From contig JAZIHH010000020.1 of the NCBI GenBank assembly GCA_036678685.1, positions 806,001 to 870,000 on the forward strand: a stretch of DNA of 64,000 nucleotides, given 5' to 3'. A model generated the notes under the pieces. The model saw nothing but the letters and a program-made list of their open reading frames with translations. It had not been told where the DNA came from and did not search any database. Positions within the stretch are counted from its first letter, which is position 1. Each line of letters opens with the position of its first letter. A program made the translations under genes and the position numbers. This document shows, in pieces, positions 27,543 to 37,088 of the stretch. Origin of the DNA: JAZIHH01 sp036678685. GTDB taxonomy: Bacteria > Bacillota > UBA4882 > UBA10575.

Positions 27543-28872
27543 GTGTATAATTAAGTTCGCAATTTTGAAAAGGAAAAGCCATCGGGACTCCGAAATGGTA
27601 AGTTGCTCAAAAAACAAACCAAAAGGAGTGTTACCCCGATGGCCTACCATAAGAATATCGTAAATTTAGAAAAAATGCTACTGAAATTTTTAGGCGAGCC
27701 GGATCCCATGCTCTCCATGCTTGAATGGCTATGCCATAAGATGATGGAAGTAGAAGTCGAAAACAAGCTTGGAGCCGACAAAGGCGAACACTCCCCGAAT
27801 AGAACCGGTTATCGCTCCGGAACACGGGTCAGACGCTTTGATACCCGGATGGGAACAATCTATCTGCTAATACCAAAAGTTCGTAAAGGCGGCTACGTGC
27901 CCTTCTTTGTGACCGAAAAAAAGCGTTCCGAACAAGCGTTAATCCAGGTAGTCCAAGAAGCCTTTATTAACGGCGTTTCCACCCGCAAAATTGAACGGCT
28001 GGCCCGGAGTCTCGACATTGAATCAATTTCACCCAGCCAGGTTTCTCAGATTAATAAAGAGCTGACTCAGCAGGTTGAAGAGTTTAGAAACCGTCCTCTT
28101 GCAGATACCTATCCAGTGATCTGGATTGATGCTTTATACGAAAAGATCCGGGATAACCATCGCGTCTGCAATATGGCAGTTCATGTCGTGTGTGGAGTTA
28201 ATCTTGAAGGCAAACGCGAGGTTTTAGCGGTTGAGCCCATGTACGAAGAATCAGAAGCATCGTATACCGCTTTGTTCAATAGTCTTAAAAAACGAGGGCT
28301 ACAAAACGTATGGCTTGCGGTTTCCGATGCCCATCAGGGCCTGGTCGCTGCCATTCAAAAATCCTTTGTCGGGTGTAGTTGGCAACGGTGCAAGGTTCAT
28401 TTTATAAGAAATATTCTCGCTCATGTCCCTGCTAAGGATAAAGAATCTTTTGCGGCAAAACTAAAACAGATTTGGCAGCAACCCGACTATGAATCCGCCA
28501 AACGCTACGCGGGGCTTCTTATTGAAGAATATGAAACCAGGTTTCCCAAAGCGGTTGAAGTCTTGGGGAACGGCCTTGAAGATTTTTTACAGTACTACGA
28601 GTTTCCAGAGATCGACGCAAAGAAAATCAGTTCAACTAACGTCCTGGAGCGCTTGCATAAAGAAATCCGGCGCCGTTCCAAGGTAGTTGGGATCTTCCCT
28701 TCAATGGATTCCTATATACGGCTTATTAGTTGCTATCTAATTGAATACGCTGAAGATTGGGAGACTTCCAAATGCTATATCAGGAAAGAGATTCTTCAGC
28801 ACATCTTAGCCAGGCGTAATGCAGCTTAGTCCAGCGGGGTCCCGATGGGAAATTGCGAACTATACTTGACAC
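27543..28872 (+). mobile_element. IS256-family insertion sequence, copy B
   Basis: The element is 1330 bp between imperfect 23-bp inverted repeats (GTGTATAATTAAGTTCGCAA at 27543 and, on the other strand, GTGTCAAGTATAGTTCGCAA at 28872), 18 of 23 identical. The transposase inside belongs to a different IS256 lineage from copy A. Its right end cuts the 3' end of the helical-repeat gene. Confidence 0.9.
27639..28829 (+). CDS. IS256-family transposase
   Basis: The 396-aa DDE transposase reads Asp in VIWIDALYEKIRD (about residue 163), Asp in LAVSDAHQGLV (about 230) and Glu in STNVLERLHKEIRRR (about 335), with CSWQRCKVHFIRNIL between. The start ATG 27639 is preceded by AAAGGAGTGTTACCCCG; the longer frame to 27603 has no ribosome site. 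It looks intact and distinct from the copy A enzyme. Confidence 0.95.
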   Translation: MAYHKNIVNLEKMLLKFLGEPDPMLSMLEWLCHKMMEVEVENKLGADKGEHSPNRTGYRSGTRVRRFDTRMGTIYLLIPKVRKGGYVPFFVTEKKRSEQALIQVVQEAFINGVSTRKIERLARSLDIESISPSQVSQINKELTQQVEEFRNRPLADTYPVIWIDALYEKIRDNHRVCNMAVHVVCGVNLEGKREVLAVEPMYEESEASYTALFNSLKKRGLQNVWLAVSDAHQGLVAAIQKSFVGCSWQRCKVHFIRNILAHVPAKDKESFAAKLKQIWQQPDYESAKRYAGLLIEEYETRFPKAVEVLGNGLEDFLQYYEFPEIDAKKISSTNVLERLHKEIRRRSKVVGIFPSMDSYIRLISCYLIEYAEDWETSKCYIRKEILQHILARRNAA

Positions 28873-30520
28873 AATCCCTTTTTACGGTATTTCTAGCTTC
28901 ATCATCATCAACAATGGAGGCAATATGAGATGCGAAATCTGGGCTGATTTTGAAGGCAAGGTCAACTAGGCTTTTTTGCGATTGAACTATTTCATCATCA
29001 TCGACATTGTTTTTTGATATTTTTTTTACAGCAGCTTCTATACATTTTTTTGATAGTACAGTATCAATACCATAAAAAGTATGGGCAAGAAAGTCATAAT
29101 ACCCAATCTTTTCGAATAAAATAGGGATGGATTCAAGCAATTCTATAATTTCTTGAACCATATCATTCTTTTTTTCAGCAAATTTTGATGGCAATACAGC
29201 AGCTAATTTTGTCAAAATATACACCTTGTCAGCCAGGTTACTTACATTTTTTGTAGAATGGTATAAATTATTCCAGCATTCCAGAGAATTATGGAGCCGG
29301 CCTAATTCGGCTAGGCAAACAATTTTCCAGCCATCATGTTTTATAAATCTTGTATTTGGTAGCTTGCTATTAACAATTTCTTTTAGTTTATCTGTAATAT
29401 TAATTCGTTGTTGATTTGTAAAATTATGTCGGCCTCGCTTAGAATTAATTGTGTCAGATATACATTTTACATAATGATATATTAAATAATCAGTCTCTAT
29501 GCGCTTTAATATGTCGCAAAGATCAAGTATTTCGTCGTAACCAACATCGAATGGTTCTCCCTCATTATATTCATATGGGTCTTCTGGTAATAATTTGGTT
29601 AAAAGAAAATTGCAAATTTCTACATACGCATAATCTCTTTCTCGAAGAGGGAGTTTGTCAATAAACTCAAATGCTGTTAAATGATGAGTACAGTATAAAG
29701 CAGGTGATATCTGTATTATTACTTCATCACTAGTGCTTCTGTCGGTTTTTAACACTTCTTGTATTAATGGGCGGACATGCTTATTTACGATTTCTTTGCA
29801 TGCCTCAACACGTCCACTCCTATATAATACAAGTGCCAAATCTGCCCATAACTTGGCTTTTTCCCCGGAGGATGGCAGAGAATTAATTGTCAAAGTCAGT
29901 TGTTTAATATCATCTTCAGTATATATTTTTTTGTCAAGTAAACCACTATAAGCCTTAATGGCCAGTTTATTATAAAGGAAAAGATTGAAAGCTGTTGTAT
30001 AGTTTTTTATGAGTAAACTTTTTCGGAAAACTTCAATTTTTTTATTGAATTCTTGTGCAAAAGCTCTATCAAGATTGGCCATGCAGCTTACAATTTTAAA
30101 ACCCACATCTAATTTTACCCAAGCTGCATCTATTGATTCCCATGTATCAATAAGGGATTCTTTTAGTTGGGATAAAGTGTTTGACTCATTGCATGAATTC
30201 GAATGATTAACTTTATCATATATACTATATAAATAGCATAATGCTCTACATTTTCTGTCATTATCATAAATTCTATTATAGTCAGACAAAATGACTTGGG
30301 CGTCTGTTAACTTTTGCTCAACTAGTTCAGTATTGCTTTCTTGATATAACCGTCGAATAGCTTTAAAAATAGCAATGCCCTGTAATCTTGGTGAAACTAT
30401 TTTATTTATTGCATCATTTATTAATTTAAAATCAATTTTTTCTAAAGGCTGCTTTAAATATGTATCTATTAACAAGAGAAAGCCATCATCTCTTCGATAT
30501 TCTGTATTGTCACTTCCCAC
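28826..30520 (-). pseudogene. Helical-repeat protein truncated at both ends
   Basis: The 564-codon frame is almost entirely alpha-helical, with tandem hairpins reminiscent of TPR/HEAT repeats (AIFKAIRRLYQESNTELVEQ, then KLWADLALVLYRSGRVEAC). I recognise no named family. Its last residues (about SSQFPIGTPLD) are encoded by the inverted repeat of IS256 copy B. Its first codons (GTG GGA AGT GAC) lie in the terminus of the transposon at 30508. No ribosome site precedes it. So both ends are cut, and the native gene was longer. High A+T and rare-codon use differ from the neighbours. Confidence 0.65.
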
Positions 30521-30591
30521 ACTATTTGACCGCCGTTTTCTCAGATTATTTGACCGGGAAGGCGAGTGACGCCTTCCCGGATTTTGTTGGT

Positions 30592-31401
30592 TTAAACCAT
30601 AAATTCATTCTCTAGTGCCACCCGGACCATATGATCATCCACCAAGCTTTTTCTCCGGGCAAAGGCGTCGAGAAGACAAGCGGTACATACATTGTTGATT
30701 TTGCGGGCGATCCCGCCGCTATACTCATGAATGACTTCGACCGCATTTTCCGTAAACAAGGCGTTTTGCACGCCGGCGATTTTAAGATGATGCGCGATGT
30801 AGCCTCTTGTCTCTTCAAGCTCCATGCCGGAGAGATGAAACCGGAGGTTCACCCGTTGGGTGATGGCCTCATAGATCTGCATCTACAAGATCCGGCGCAG
30901 TTCCGGCTGGCCTAAGAGGATTAAGCTCATCGGGCTGTACGAGTCCATTCTGAAATTGGTCAGAAACCGGATCTCTTCCAGCATTTCTTTACCGAGCAGA
31001 TGCCCTTCATCGATGATAATAACCGGGGTTTTCCGCTGGTTGTCATGCAAATCCATGATTACCCGGTGCAGTTGGCGTTTGGCGTCCCCCCGGTAAAACT
31101 TCGGTTCCTGCCCCAGTTGGTGCAGGGCTTCCCAGTAAAAATTGCGGGGCGTTAGTTTGGAGTCGCTAATGTACAGGACCTGGTATTTGGCTGGATTCAG
31201 TTGTGCGGTCAAAACCCGGGCGGCTGTGGATTTGCCGGAACCTACTTCCCCGGTGAAAAGGCCAAACTGTTTTTTGCCGGCCACATATTTCATCCGCGCG
31301 ACTAACTCCAGATAGCCCTGGGTTTCATAAAGCTCGTTGGTTTCAAGGTCCCGTCCAAACGGGGTTTTGGCAAACCCGTAAAACTGCTCAAACATCGCCA
31401 T
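30592..31401 (-). pseudogene. ExeA/TniB-like transposition ATPase with in-frame amber stop
   Basis: This is the regulator ATPase of the transposon. The frame reads MAMFEQFYGFAKTPFGRD, Walker A FTGEVGSGKSTAAR (about residue 50), Walker B PVIIIDEGHLL (about 126), then GQPELRRIL, TAG at 30883-30885, and continues in the same frame with MQIYEAITQRVNLRFHLSGM to EFMV. Family proteins run about 265-270 aa without a break here, and LQ or RLQ is usual at this point, so CAG to TAG is likely. The start may be ATG 31395, which has GGAGG at 8 nt. Unless read through, the element lacks a full ATPase. Confidence 0.8.
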
Positions 31402-32722
31402 CTTCCTCCAATCCCCGGAAGGAAATGGCGCCTAAGCGTTTCTTCCGCCGGGCTTTAGCCCGTTCAGTTAAGATCTCAAGGTAACGCGACCGGTCCGTTT
31501 TTGCAGGTTCCGGGGTTTCCGGTGCAAAACGGTCTTTGTTCTTTACCAACTCCCGTGCGTCACGGTCTTTTCGGCCGTTTACCCATATCTCCACGGTTTC
31601 CGGGGCGAAGGGGTCAAAACGGATCTCGACCGTTTTCCCGGCAAGGTCCGGCCCAACGTCGTACAGCTTGTTCCGGTATTTGATACAACCCGTCGCATCG
31701 ACCTTCCGGTCGTCTTCCCACAAAAACGCTTCCCGCAACTCTTCGGCGCTGCTGAACCTGAGCGGCCTGGTGTCGCCGGCGAAACGGGCCGCCGGTGTTT
31801 CCCCCAAAGAGCTGTGTTCTTTGTGGTTGTAACTTTCCTCCAGCCAGCAGGCAAAGGCGGCGTTTAGTTCTTCGAGGGTCTTGGGGTTGAGCAGTTTCAC
31901 TTCTGCCACGAACTGGTCGACGGTCCCCAGAAACCGTTCGATCTTCCCTTTGGCCTGCGGGCTGTACGGCTTAGTGTTTACATGCCTGATGTTCAACCTG
32001 GCGCAGGCGATCCGGAACCAGCGGGAGACGAAGATTTTTCCGTTGTCAACGTAGACTGTATCAGGGATCCCCCGCTTTAGGATGGCCTTCTTGAAGCAGT
32101 CTTCTAAAACCGGTAAGCGTTGTTCGAAGTAGAACTGGGCGTGGGGAACGAGCCGGCTGTAGTCGTCGATGAAGGCCATCAGGTAGGTGCGGCGCTTTTT
32201 CTGCGGGTTATTGGGATCCGGCAGATACGGCCCATATTTCAAATCGGCCTGCCACAGCATGTTCCGGTGCGCTTTCTGAAACCTTTTGCAACCTTTGGCC
32301 TTTGCTTTCGAGATCTTTTTTACACCGAGCCTGTCTAGCTGCCGAGCTACGGTTGAAGGGCGCAGGGTTCCCGGTTTGATTTTCCCTTCCCCTTCCAGGA
32401 TCTCAATGACCTGGCGGATGCTCCGTTCCGGCAACTCTTTTTTGAGCTCTGCTGCTTCTTCTAGGATCTCCTTTTTGATTGCCCTAGTTTTCCCTGCGTC
32501 AATTCTGGTTTTGGGGTAAAGCCCGGCAAAGCCCTTTTCCCGGTAGGCCGCCACGTAACGGCGGATTGTCCGCTCTGAGTAGGATGTCTTTGCGAGGATC
32601 GCTTTTCTCCGCCGACGCCGTTCTGCTTCTTCCAAATCCGGTTCCAAAAGCGGCGCGATCAGTTGAAATCTTGTCAGCGCAATCTCTTGAAGGTTCTGTT
32701 TTTTTTCTTTGATGGGGTCCAC
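31388..32722 (-). CDS. Mu/TniA-like DDE transposase (rve core)
   Basis: The 444-aa protein has an N-terminal helix-turn-helix pair (KTSYSERTIRRYVAAYREKG), then an rve core: Asp in NMLWQADLKYGPYL (about residue 158), Asp in PDTVYVDNGKIF (about 224) and Glu in SPQAKGKIERFLGTV (about 264), and a Mu-C-like beta domain. The C-terminal tail is rich in Arg/Lys (RAKARRKKR), perhaps contacting the ATPase. The start is GTG 32722 close behind AAAGGAGA. It overlaps the ATPase gene by 14 bp. Appears intact. Confidence 0.88.
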   Translation of the reverse strand: MDPIKEKKQNLQEIALTRFQLIAPLLEPDLEEAERRRRRKAILAKTSYSERTIRRYVAAYREKGFAGLYPKTRIDAGKTRAIKKEILEEAAELKKELPERSIRQVIEILEGEGKIKPGTLRPSTVARQLDRLGVKKISKAKAKGCKRFQKAHRNMLWQADLKYGPYLPDPNNPQKKRRTYLMAFIDDYSRLVPHAQFYFEQRLPVLEDCFKKAILKRGIPDTVYVDNGKIFVSRWFRIACARLNIRHVNTKPYSPQAKGKIERFLGTVDQFVAEVKLLNPKTLEELNAAFACWLEESYNHKEHSSLGETPAARFAGDTRPLRFSSAEELREAFLWEDDRKVDATGCIKYRNKLYDVGPDLAGKTVEIRFDPFAPETVEIWVNGRKDRDARELVKNKDRFAPETPEPAKTDRSRYLEILTERAKARRKKRLGAISFRGLEEDGDV

Positions 32723-32795
32723 TCTCCTTTGCAGTCAATTTTTCTTTAATTTACCGTAAAGGCGTGGACCTTTCCAGGACATTCCGTGTGGGTTT

Positions 32796-33368
32796 TTAAA
32801 GATAGACCGGTGGGGGCGGGCCCAGGCTCATTAAAATATTGACCAGCCCGAACTCGCATGAGTGTTTTACCGGACCCCCCAGTACCGCCATGAGCAGCCC
32901 TGTTTGCTGCTTCAGTTGCCGGAATACCGGGCCTTTTTTGGGCAGTCGAAAGCGTCCGAAACCAGCCAGGAGACTTGTCAGAGTCATGATCGCTTCCTGG
33001 ACATCTTCTTTAAACCGGCGTATCCAGCGAAGAGTGGTTTTGATCGCTTGTCCATCACAGGTTACCGCTTCCGCTGGAACCTTTTGCTTTGTGTATTTTG
33101 TCACGGCTTCTTCTCTGACTTTTTGACTGTACCGGCTTCTCGGCCTCAAAAAGTCCGGAAGCAGGGCGTGGGTCTTCCGGCATGTTACGCAAAGTACTCG
33201 CCGGATGGTGATGGTATGTATCTCATAATTTTCCCTTACTTTTCTTTGGTACTGGCCGTGCCAGTGGCAATCACCAGTGCAAACCGGACAAACTACTTTC
33301 TCCGGTAAATATCTTAGATAATTTTCTCGATAACTCTTGATTCCGTCCCCTAAATACAGTATGATCAT
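32796..33368 (-). CDS. DUF6431-like zinc-ribbon/HTH protein of the transposon
   Basis: The 190-aa protein carries two CxxC pairs near the N-terminus (CPVCTGDCHWHG and RVLCVTCRKTHALLPDF), so probably binds zinc, followed by a helix-turn-helix-like region (EEAVTKYTKQKVPAEAVTCD, then TTLRWIRRFKEDV). I link it to DUF6431, seen with this type of rve/ATPase transposon. It may act in end recognition or regulation. No clear ribosome site precedes ATG 33368. Function unproven. Confidence 0.65.
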   Translation of the reverse strand: MIILYLGDGIKSYRENYLRYLPEKVVCPVCTGDCHWHGQYQRKVRENYEIHTITIRRVLCVTCRKTHALLPDFLRPRSRYSQKVREEAVTKYTKQKVPAEAVTCDGQAIKTTLRWIRRFKEDVQEAIMTLTSLLAGFGRFRLPKKGPVFRQLKQQTGLLMAVLGGPVKHSCEFGLVNILMSLGPPPPVYL

Positions 33369-33584
33369 AGTGTTTGTTGGGGGCGGGATCTTGCCTCGGA
33401 GGTAGAGCTGCTACTCGTTGACCCTCCAGAAAAATCCCGCTTCCTCCTTTTTTGGGGATCCCCTTTCGAGTCTAAGCAGCTTTTTCCTCCTTAGCGGACA
33501 GAAATTGTGAGAAATCTTCGGTCATTTTATGTGGGAAAAAACAGATGAGGAGGATTACATTAAGGTTAAAAAGGAAAGTGACGC

Positions 33585-34150
33585 TCATGAGCCTGATATC
33601 CTATGACGACCCACATTGCTCCTTCTACTGTTCTTCAAACCCGTAGGTCTAAACTTCAATACCCAGCAGTTTTCGGTCACAGTACGGATAGTGTGCTCAT
33701 CAGCGCCTTTAGGGATTACTGCCCGAATATCCAGTGTTACTGTCACTTCAGCACCATCTTCCAATGTCAAATGTTGGATGATGTTTTCGGCAATAGTTCC
33801 GGCATCTCTGCCAACCCGGTGTGGGTCAAGTTCAACCGCACCATAAAACCTTTTCGCTTTTGGTTTTTTCTTCTCTTCTTCATCTTTTTTATCTTTTTCA
33901 ATATCTAGAGCCTCCGGCATTGATACGGGATCTTTGATCTCCTCAGTTTTCGGGTCAGGTTTTTCTATTTCCAGCTCGACTTCTTTTTCTATTTGTTCTT
34001 TTGCCACCTCCGGTTTAACAAGCACCGCTTCGCGGTCAATAACAATATTGTCAGTACTGGTTCCAAATTTTAAACCTAGATACCTTCCTTTTTCATCGAC
34101 CCGGGCGGTATAGGCAAGAAAGCGAAGAGCAATAAAGTTTTGGAGGTAAG
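33585..34150 (-). pseudogene. C-terminal relic of a DUF499-type defence ATPase
   Basis: The frame reads LAYTARVDEKGRYLGLKFGT, then LVKPEVAKEQIEKE, an acidic linker and RFYGAVELDPHRVGRDAGTI...DEHTIRTVTENCWVLKF, which is the C-terminal end of DUF499 ATP-binding proteins that partner DUF1156 methyltransferases in defence islands. The N-terminal ATPase part (normally about 800 residues) is missing. Near the end, the normal YGFEEQ-stop can be read only by shifting frame after KFR (restored stop at 33625-33627). So it is both truncated and frameshifted. Confidence 0.7.
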
Positions 34151-34154
34151 TAAT

Positions 34155-34733
34155 ATGGTATTAGGCTTAAAACGCGGTATGGTGGAACTCGTGGATCATA
34201 ACCCGGAATGGGAAGTAAATGCTGTTGATACCATAAAACGTCTTTGGGAGATTTTAGGCTCAACGGCAATAGATATACAGCATGTCGGCAGTACGGCGAT
34301 ACGGCATATTAAAGCCAAACCGGTAATTGACATTGCTGTATTGGTCCGGAGTTTTGAGGAGGTATTGGCGCTGTCACCCGCTTTAGAGAAAGAAGGGTTT
34401 ATTTTTCGCGGCTGGGAGGGAAAGGAAGAAAGACAACCAGTCTTTCAATGCGGCGAATATATACCAGAAGAAAAAGACATGCGTTTATTGACCCACTATA
34501 TCCATATTGTTATGGCGGGCAGCCGGCAGTGGGATAACTATATCAATCTCCGCGACTATATGAACGCTTTTCCTGCCGTTGCCTCTGAATATGAGGCATT
34601 AAAATTGCGGTTAGCAGAGGAAAACAAAGATAATTATCATAGCTACCATCGTGGCAAACAGGATTATATCACAGAGATGATCAAAGCCGCCGATCGTTGG
34701 AACGGTTTAGGGCGGCCGCCCATCCCAGAATAA
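34155..34733 (+). CDS. GrpB family protein (UPF0157)
   Basis: The 192-aa protein belongs to the GrpB nucleotidyltransferase-fold family, of unclear function (some fused to CoaE). Signature blocks are LVDHNPEWEVNAVDTI, IQHVGSTAIRHIKAKPVIDIAV (with Gly-Ser and Asp of the fold), HYIHIVMAGSRQWDNYINLRDYM and YHRGKQDYITEMI. Start ATG 34155 sits 8 nt behind GGAGG, better than ATG 34140. A terminator follows at 34846. Confidence 0.92.
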   Translation: MVLGLKRGMVELVDHNPEWEVNAVDTIKRLWEILGSTAIDIQHVGSTAIRHIKAKPVIDIAVLVRSFEEVLALSPALEKEGFIFRGWEGKEERQPVFQCGEYIPEEKDMRLLTHYIHIVMAGSRQWDNYINLRDYMNAFPAVASEYEALKLRLAEENKDNYHSYHRGKQDYITEMIKAADRWNGLGRPPIPE

Positions 34734-34845
34734 AATGAATGGTTTGATCAGTAATAGGTTACGGTTTGGGTTGTATAATGGTTAAGCTCCAAGAGACCAG
34801 TGAATGTGTTATTCATTTACAATTCTTGGTGATGAACTTGCAAAG

Positions 34846-34864
34846 GAAGCTACGGCTTCTTTTT
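34846..34864 (+). terminator. Rho-independent terminator after grpB
   Basis: GAAGC-TACG-GCTTC stem-loop followed by TTTTT. It is short but has a stable tetraloop. The rest of 34734-34988 shows no gene. Confidence 0.55.
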
Positions 34865-34988
34865 GTCCGTTTTTTCCTTGCGAGATTTGAGTTGTCAATG
34901 TACGGTTTTGTGGCCAATTTTGCGGTCAATTAGGACTTTTTCAGGAAACCCTAAATAGTAATATAAAATAGAAATGGAGGATATTGGT

Positions 34989-35168
34989 ATGGAAGGGAAA
35001 AAGAGTAAAATCATTTAAATAGTTGTTATAGTGGTTGCTGTAACAGTAGCTGTTCGATTAACAAAAGACATGCCCATACATGAAGCATTAATCTCTAGTG
35101 TGATTATTTGCATAATTGTAGGGCTTTTAACAGGTTCGATAATGGCATTGATAAAAAAGAAAAAATAG
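34989..35168 (+). pseudogene. Small membrane protein with in-frame TAA
   Basis: ATG 34989, behind AATGGAGGATATTGGT, reads MEGKKSKII, then TAA at 35016-35018. The same frame goes on for 49 codons as IVVIVVAVTVAVRLTKD, a loop, and SSVIICIIVGLLTGSIMALI, ending KKKK-stop. The two hydrophobic helices and good ribosome site suggest a former 59-aa membrane protein (XapX-like style) broken by one nonsense change. Confidence 0.55.
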
Positions 35169-35172
35169 CAAC

Positions 35173-35565
35173 ATGAGAATACTATTAGAGCTGTCGAAAA
35201 AGCTTTCAGATGGGGGAGATTATTGCGAAGTGAAATGGCAGGGCCATCTCACGGTTGTTCCTGACAACTCCGACTATCTAGAAATTAACGAGGAGGCGGG
35301 GACCTATACCATTGTGCTGTATGGATTTATCGTTCCGGAAATAGAAACGGTCCTCTATGATGATGGCGAACCCGTGGAATCATGGGATAACTTTGGACTT
35401 GAGACGATCAGCATTGTTGATCAGCCTCTCCCGTCAGTGGGGAAGACTTTAGCCGGAAGCAAAGTGGAGAAGGTTACCTTAACCCCTCTATTGTACGAAA
35501 CGGGGGCTTACGAAATTAAGGAAGCCAACATGACCATTACTTGGCACTTTATACCGGTGGAATGA
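35173..35565 (+). CDS. Hypothetical protein, 130 aa
   Basis: I do not recognise this family. The protein is acidic and beta-rich (EVKWQGHLTVVPDNSDYLEI, then EKVTLTPLLYETGAYEIKEA), with no signal peptide or membrane helix. No good ribosome site precedes ATG 35173, and it begins 4 bp after the broken membrane-protein frame, so it could have been translated by coupling to it. Confidence 0.5.
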   Translation: MRILLELSKKLSDGGDYCEVKWQGHLTVVPDNSDYLEINEEAGTYTIVLYGFIVPEIETVLYDDGEPVESWDNFGLETISIVDQPLPSVGKTLAGSKVEKVTLTPLLYETGAYEIKEANMTITWHFIPVE

Positions 35566-35639
35566 ATTAATTCCCAATCGCAGGAAAGCCGGGGACAAGT
35601 CGCATGCGGACCCGTCCCCGGCTCTTCGTTACCCGGGCT

Positions 35640-35960
35640 TTACTCAACCACCACTGCGGTGCCGGAAGCGGTCACCATGAGCATGTTTCCGCCCTGGCCC
35701 AGGACTTCGTAGTCAATATCCACCCCAACCACGGCGTTGGCGCCAAGCTTGGCGGCGCGGGTTTCCATTTCCCGAAGGGCAGCTTCCCGGGCTTTTATGA
35801 GCTCGCCCTCATAGGAACCGGAACGGCCGCCAAAGAAGTTGGAAAGGCCGGCGGCAAAATCTTTCAGGAAATTCACGCCGGCGATTACTTCACCAAAGAC
35901 TATTCCTTTATACTCCAGAATTCTCCGGCCATCGACCGAAGGGGTAGTGGTCACGATCAT
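35640..35960 (-). CDS. ybjQ: YbjQ family protein (UPF0145)
   Basis: This is a 106-aa member of the YbjQ family (pentameric beta-barrel, putative heavy-metal-binding or stress protein of uncertain role). Family blocks are MIVTTTPSVDGRRILEYKGIV, GEVIAGVNFLKDFAAGLSNF, RAAKLGANAVVGVDIDYEV and VTASGTAVVV. The length is typical. ATG 35960 is preceded by AAAGGGGGCTAAAA. Monocistronic. Confidence 0.95.
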   Translation of the reverse strand: MIVTTTPSVDGRRILEYKGIVFGEVIAGVNFLKDFAAGLSNFFGGRSGSYEGELIKAREAALREMETRAAKLGANAVVGVDIDYEVLGQGGNMLMVTASGTAVVVE

Positions 35961-36126
35961 TTTTAGCCCCCTTTGTTTTTCTAAATAATTACTATTATTA
36001 TACCATACATTGTAATTTTTGCGGTTCCGGTTCGATTTGAAAACTTAACTATAAATGATTCAGAGAGGGTTTTTTAGCTAATAATAGAATATTATGAAAA
36101 CATGATTTAAGGGGGAAAGGTAATAA

Positions 36127-36822
36127 ATGAAAAGAGCAATATTTGCCCTATTTTTCATATTACTCTTGCCGGCTTCCATAATTGCAACCGGGGCTTCTCA
36201 TATGTCGTCGATTATAAAACCTGTTTCGATAAATTCTGATGGTGTCATCCTATGCAAAACAAAATTCCAAGAAAACCATCTGGGCGCCCTTAGGGTTATG
36301 CCTGTCAATTATGGTTGGGCCTTAGTATTCCCGGACGGCGAAATAAAGGAATATTCATTTCACTATTTTGATACAGACTCATATAAAGATGAAGCCGTTA
36401 TTTTCAAGCACTATGATTACCTCGAGAGTCTCTTTAAGAAAAGCATTGATTGGGATAATCCTCCAGTATCGTTATTGCCGCTAATTGAAGAATATGGTTT
36501 TAACTCCAACAATGTCGATAAATATCTTGTTGATAAAGAGATGAGTCTAGAGACTTTTTTGGCAACATACAAACTCAGCAGGGAGGATATGGTCCAAAAA
36601 ACACTGCAGAATCATCATTCCATAGAAACAGGGGAGAAGATACATGTATTATATGCCTTTGACAAACTGATCTTCCTGAAAAACCACGTAGGATTTCTCG
36701 ATGAAGAGAAAGTTGGGGCGGAATTTGATTTTTATCATGAATTATATGATGAATTACTGGGTTATGAAGTCTTTGATATTACGGGAATAGTCAAGAGGAG
36801 ACAAAGGGAAAAAACCTTATAA
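36127..36822 (+). CDS. Secreted hypothetical protein
   Basis: The 231-aa product starts with a Sec signal (MKRAIFALFFILLLPASIIA, cleavage likely near residue 22-25). The rest is mixed and acidic; I recognise no domain. The ribosome site AAGGGGGAAAGG is strong. A hairpin terminator at 36927 lies 105 bp downstream. Role unknown; probably periplasmic or exported. Confidence 0.6.
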   Translation: MKRAIFALFFILLLPASIIATGASHMSSIIKPVSINSDGVILCKTKFQENHLGALRVMPVNYGWALVFPDGEIKEYSFHYFDTDSYKDEAVIFKHYDYLESLFKKSIDWDNPPVSLLPLIEEYGFNSNNVDKYLVDKEMSLETFLATYKLSREDMVQKTLQNHHSIETGEKIHVLYAFDKLIFLKNHVGFLDEEKVGAEFDFYHELYDELLGYEVFDITGIVKRRQREKTL

Positions 36823-36926
36823 AGCAACGTTAACGCTTTACACACCCATATTAGTTTTAGTTGTAATGCTAATGCTAGTAGGGTGTTAATTAGTCGAACT
36901 CTTGTTCCATGACATACAGTTGTCAC

Positions 36927-36961
36927 CCCTCTTTGTTATAATGAGACAAAGAGGGTTTTTT
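36927..36961 (+). terminator. Rho-independent terminator before the defence island
   Basis: CCCTCTTTGT (36927-36936) pairs perfectly with ACAAAGAGGG (36946-36955), followed by six T. It separates the secreted hypothetical gene from the defence genes starting at 37089. Confidence 0.85.
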
Positions 36962-37088
36962 AGTTATCAATAGAATGTTTTTGCAATAGTGGTGAATAAA
37001 GAAAACTAGTGCCCTCATTTTAACCGTGCATAGGCTCTTTTGGCTGCAGGGGCGCTTATGTGTTGTATCCGTACCGGGGAGGGATACC

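Larger units (their letters stand above)
30508..33543 (-). mobile_element. Mu/Tn7-like three-gene transposon
   Basis: The two ends align as inverted repeats. The left begins TGTCACTTCCCACACTATTT at 30508; the right, read on the other strand, begins TGTTTTTTCCCACATAAAAT at 33543. Eighteen of the first 25 bases match, including TTCCCACA and TGACCG. Each end holds two GGTCAAATA-like sites 24 bp apart, as expected for transposase binding sites. Inside are a DUF6431-like protein, an rve transposase and an AAA ATPase, all on the minus strand. No 5-bp target duplication is seen. An 11-bp stem (30554-30580) lies at the left end. Confidence 0.75.
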
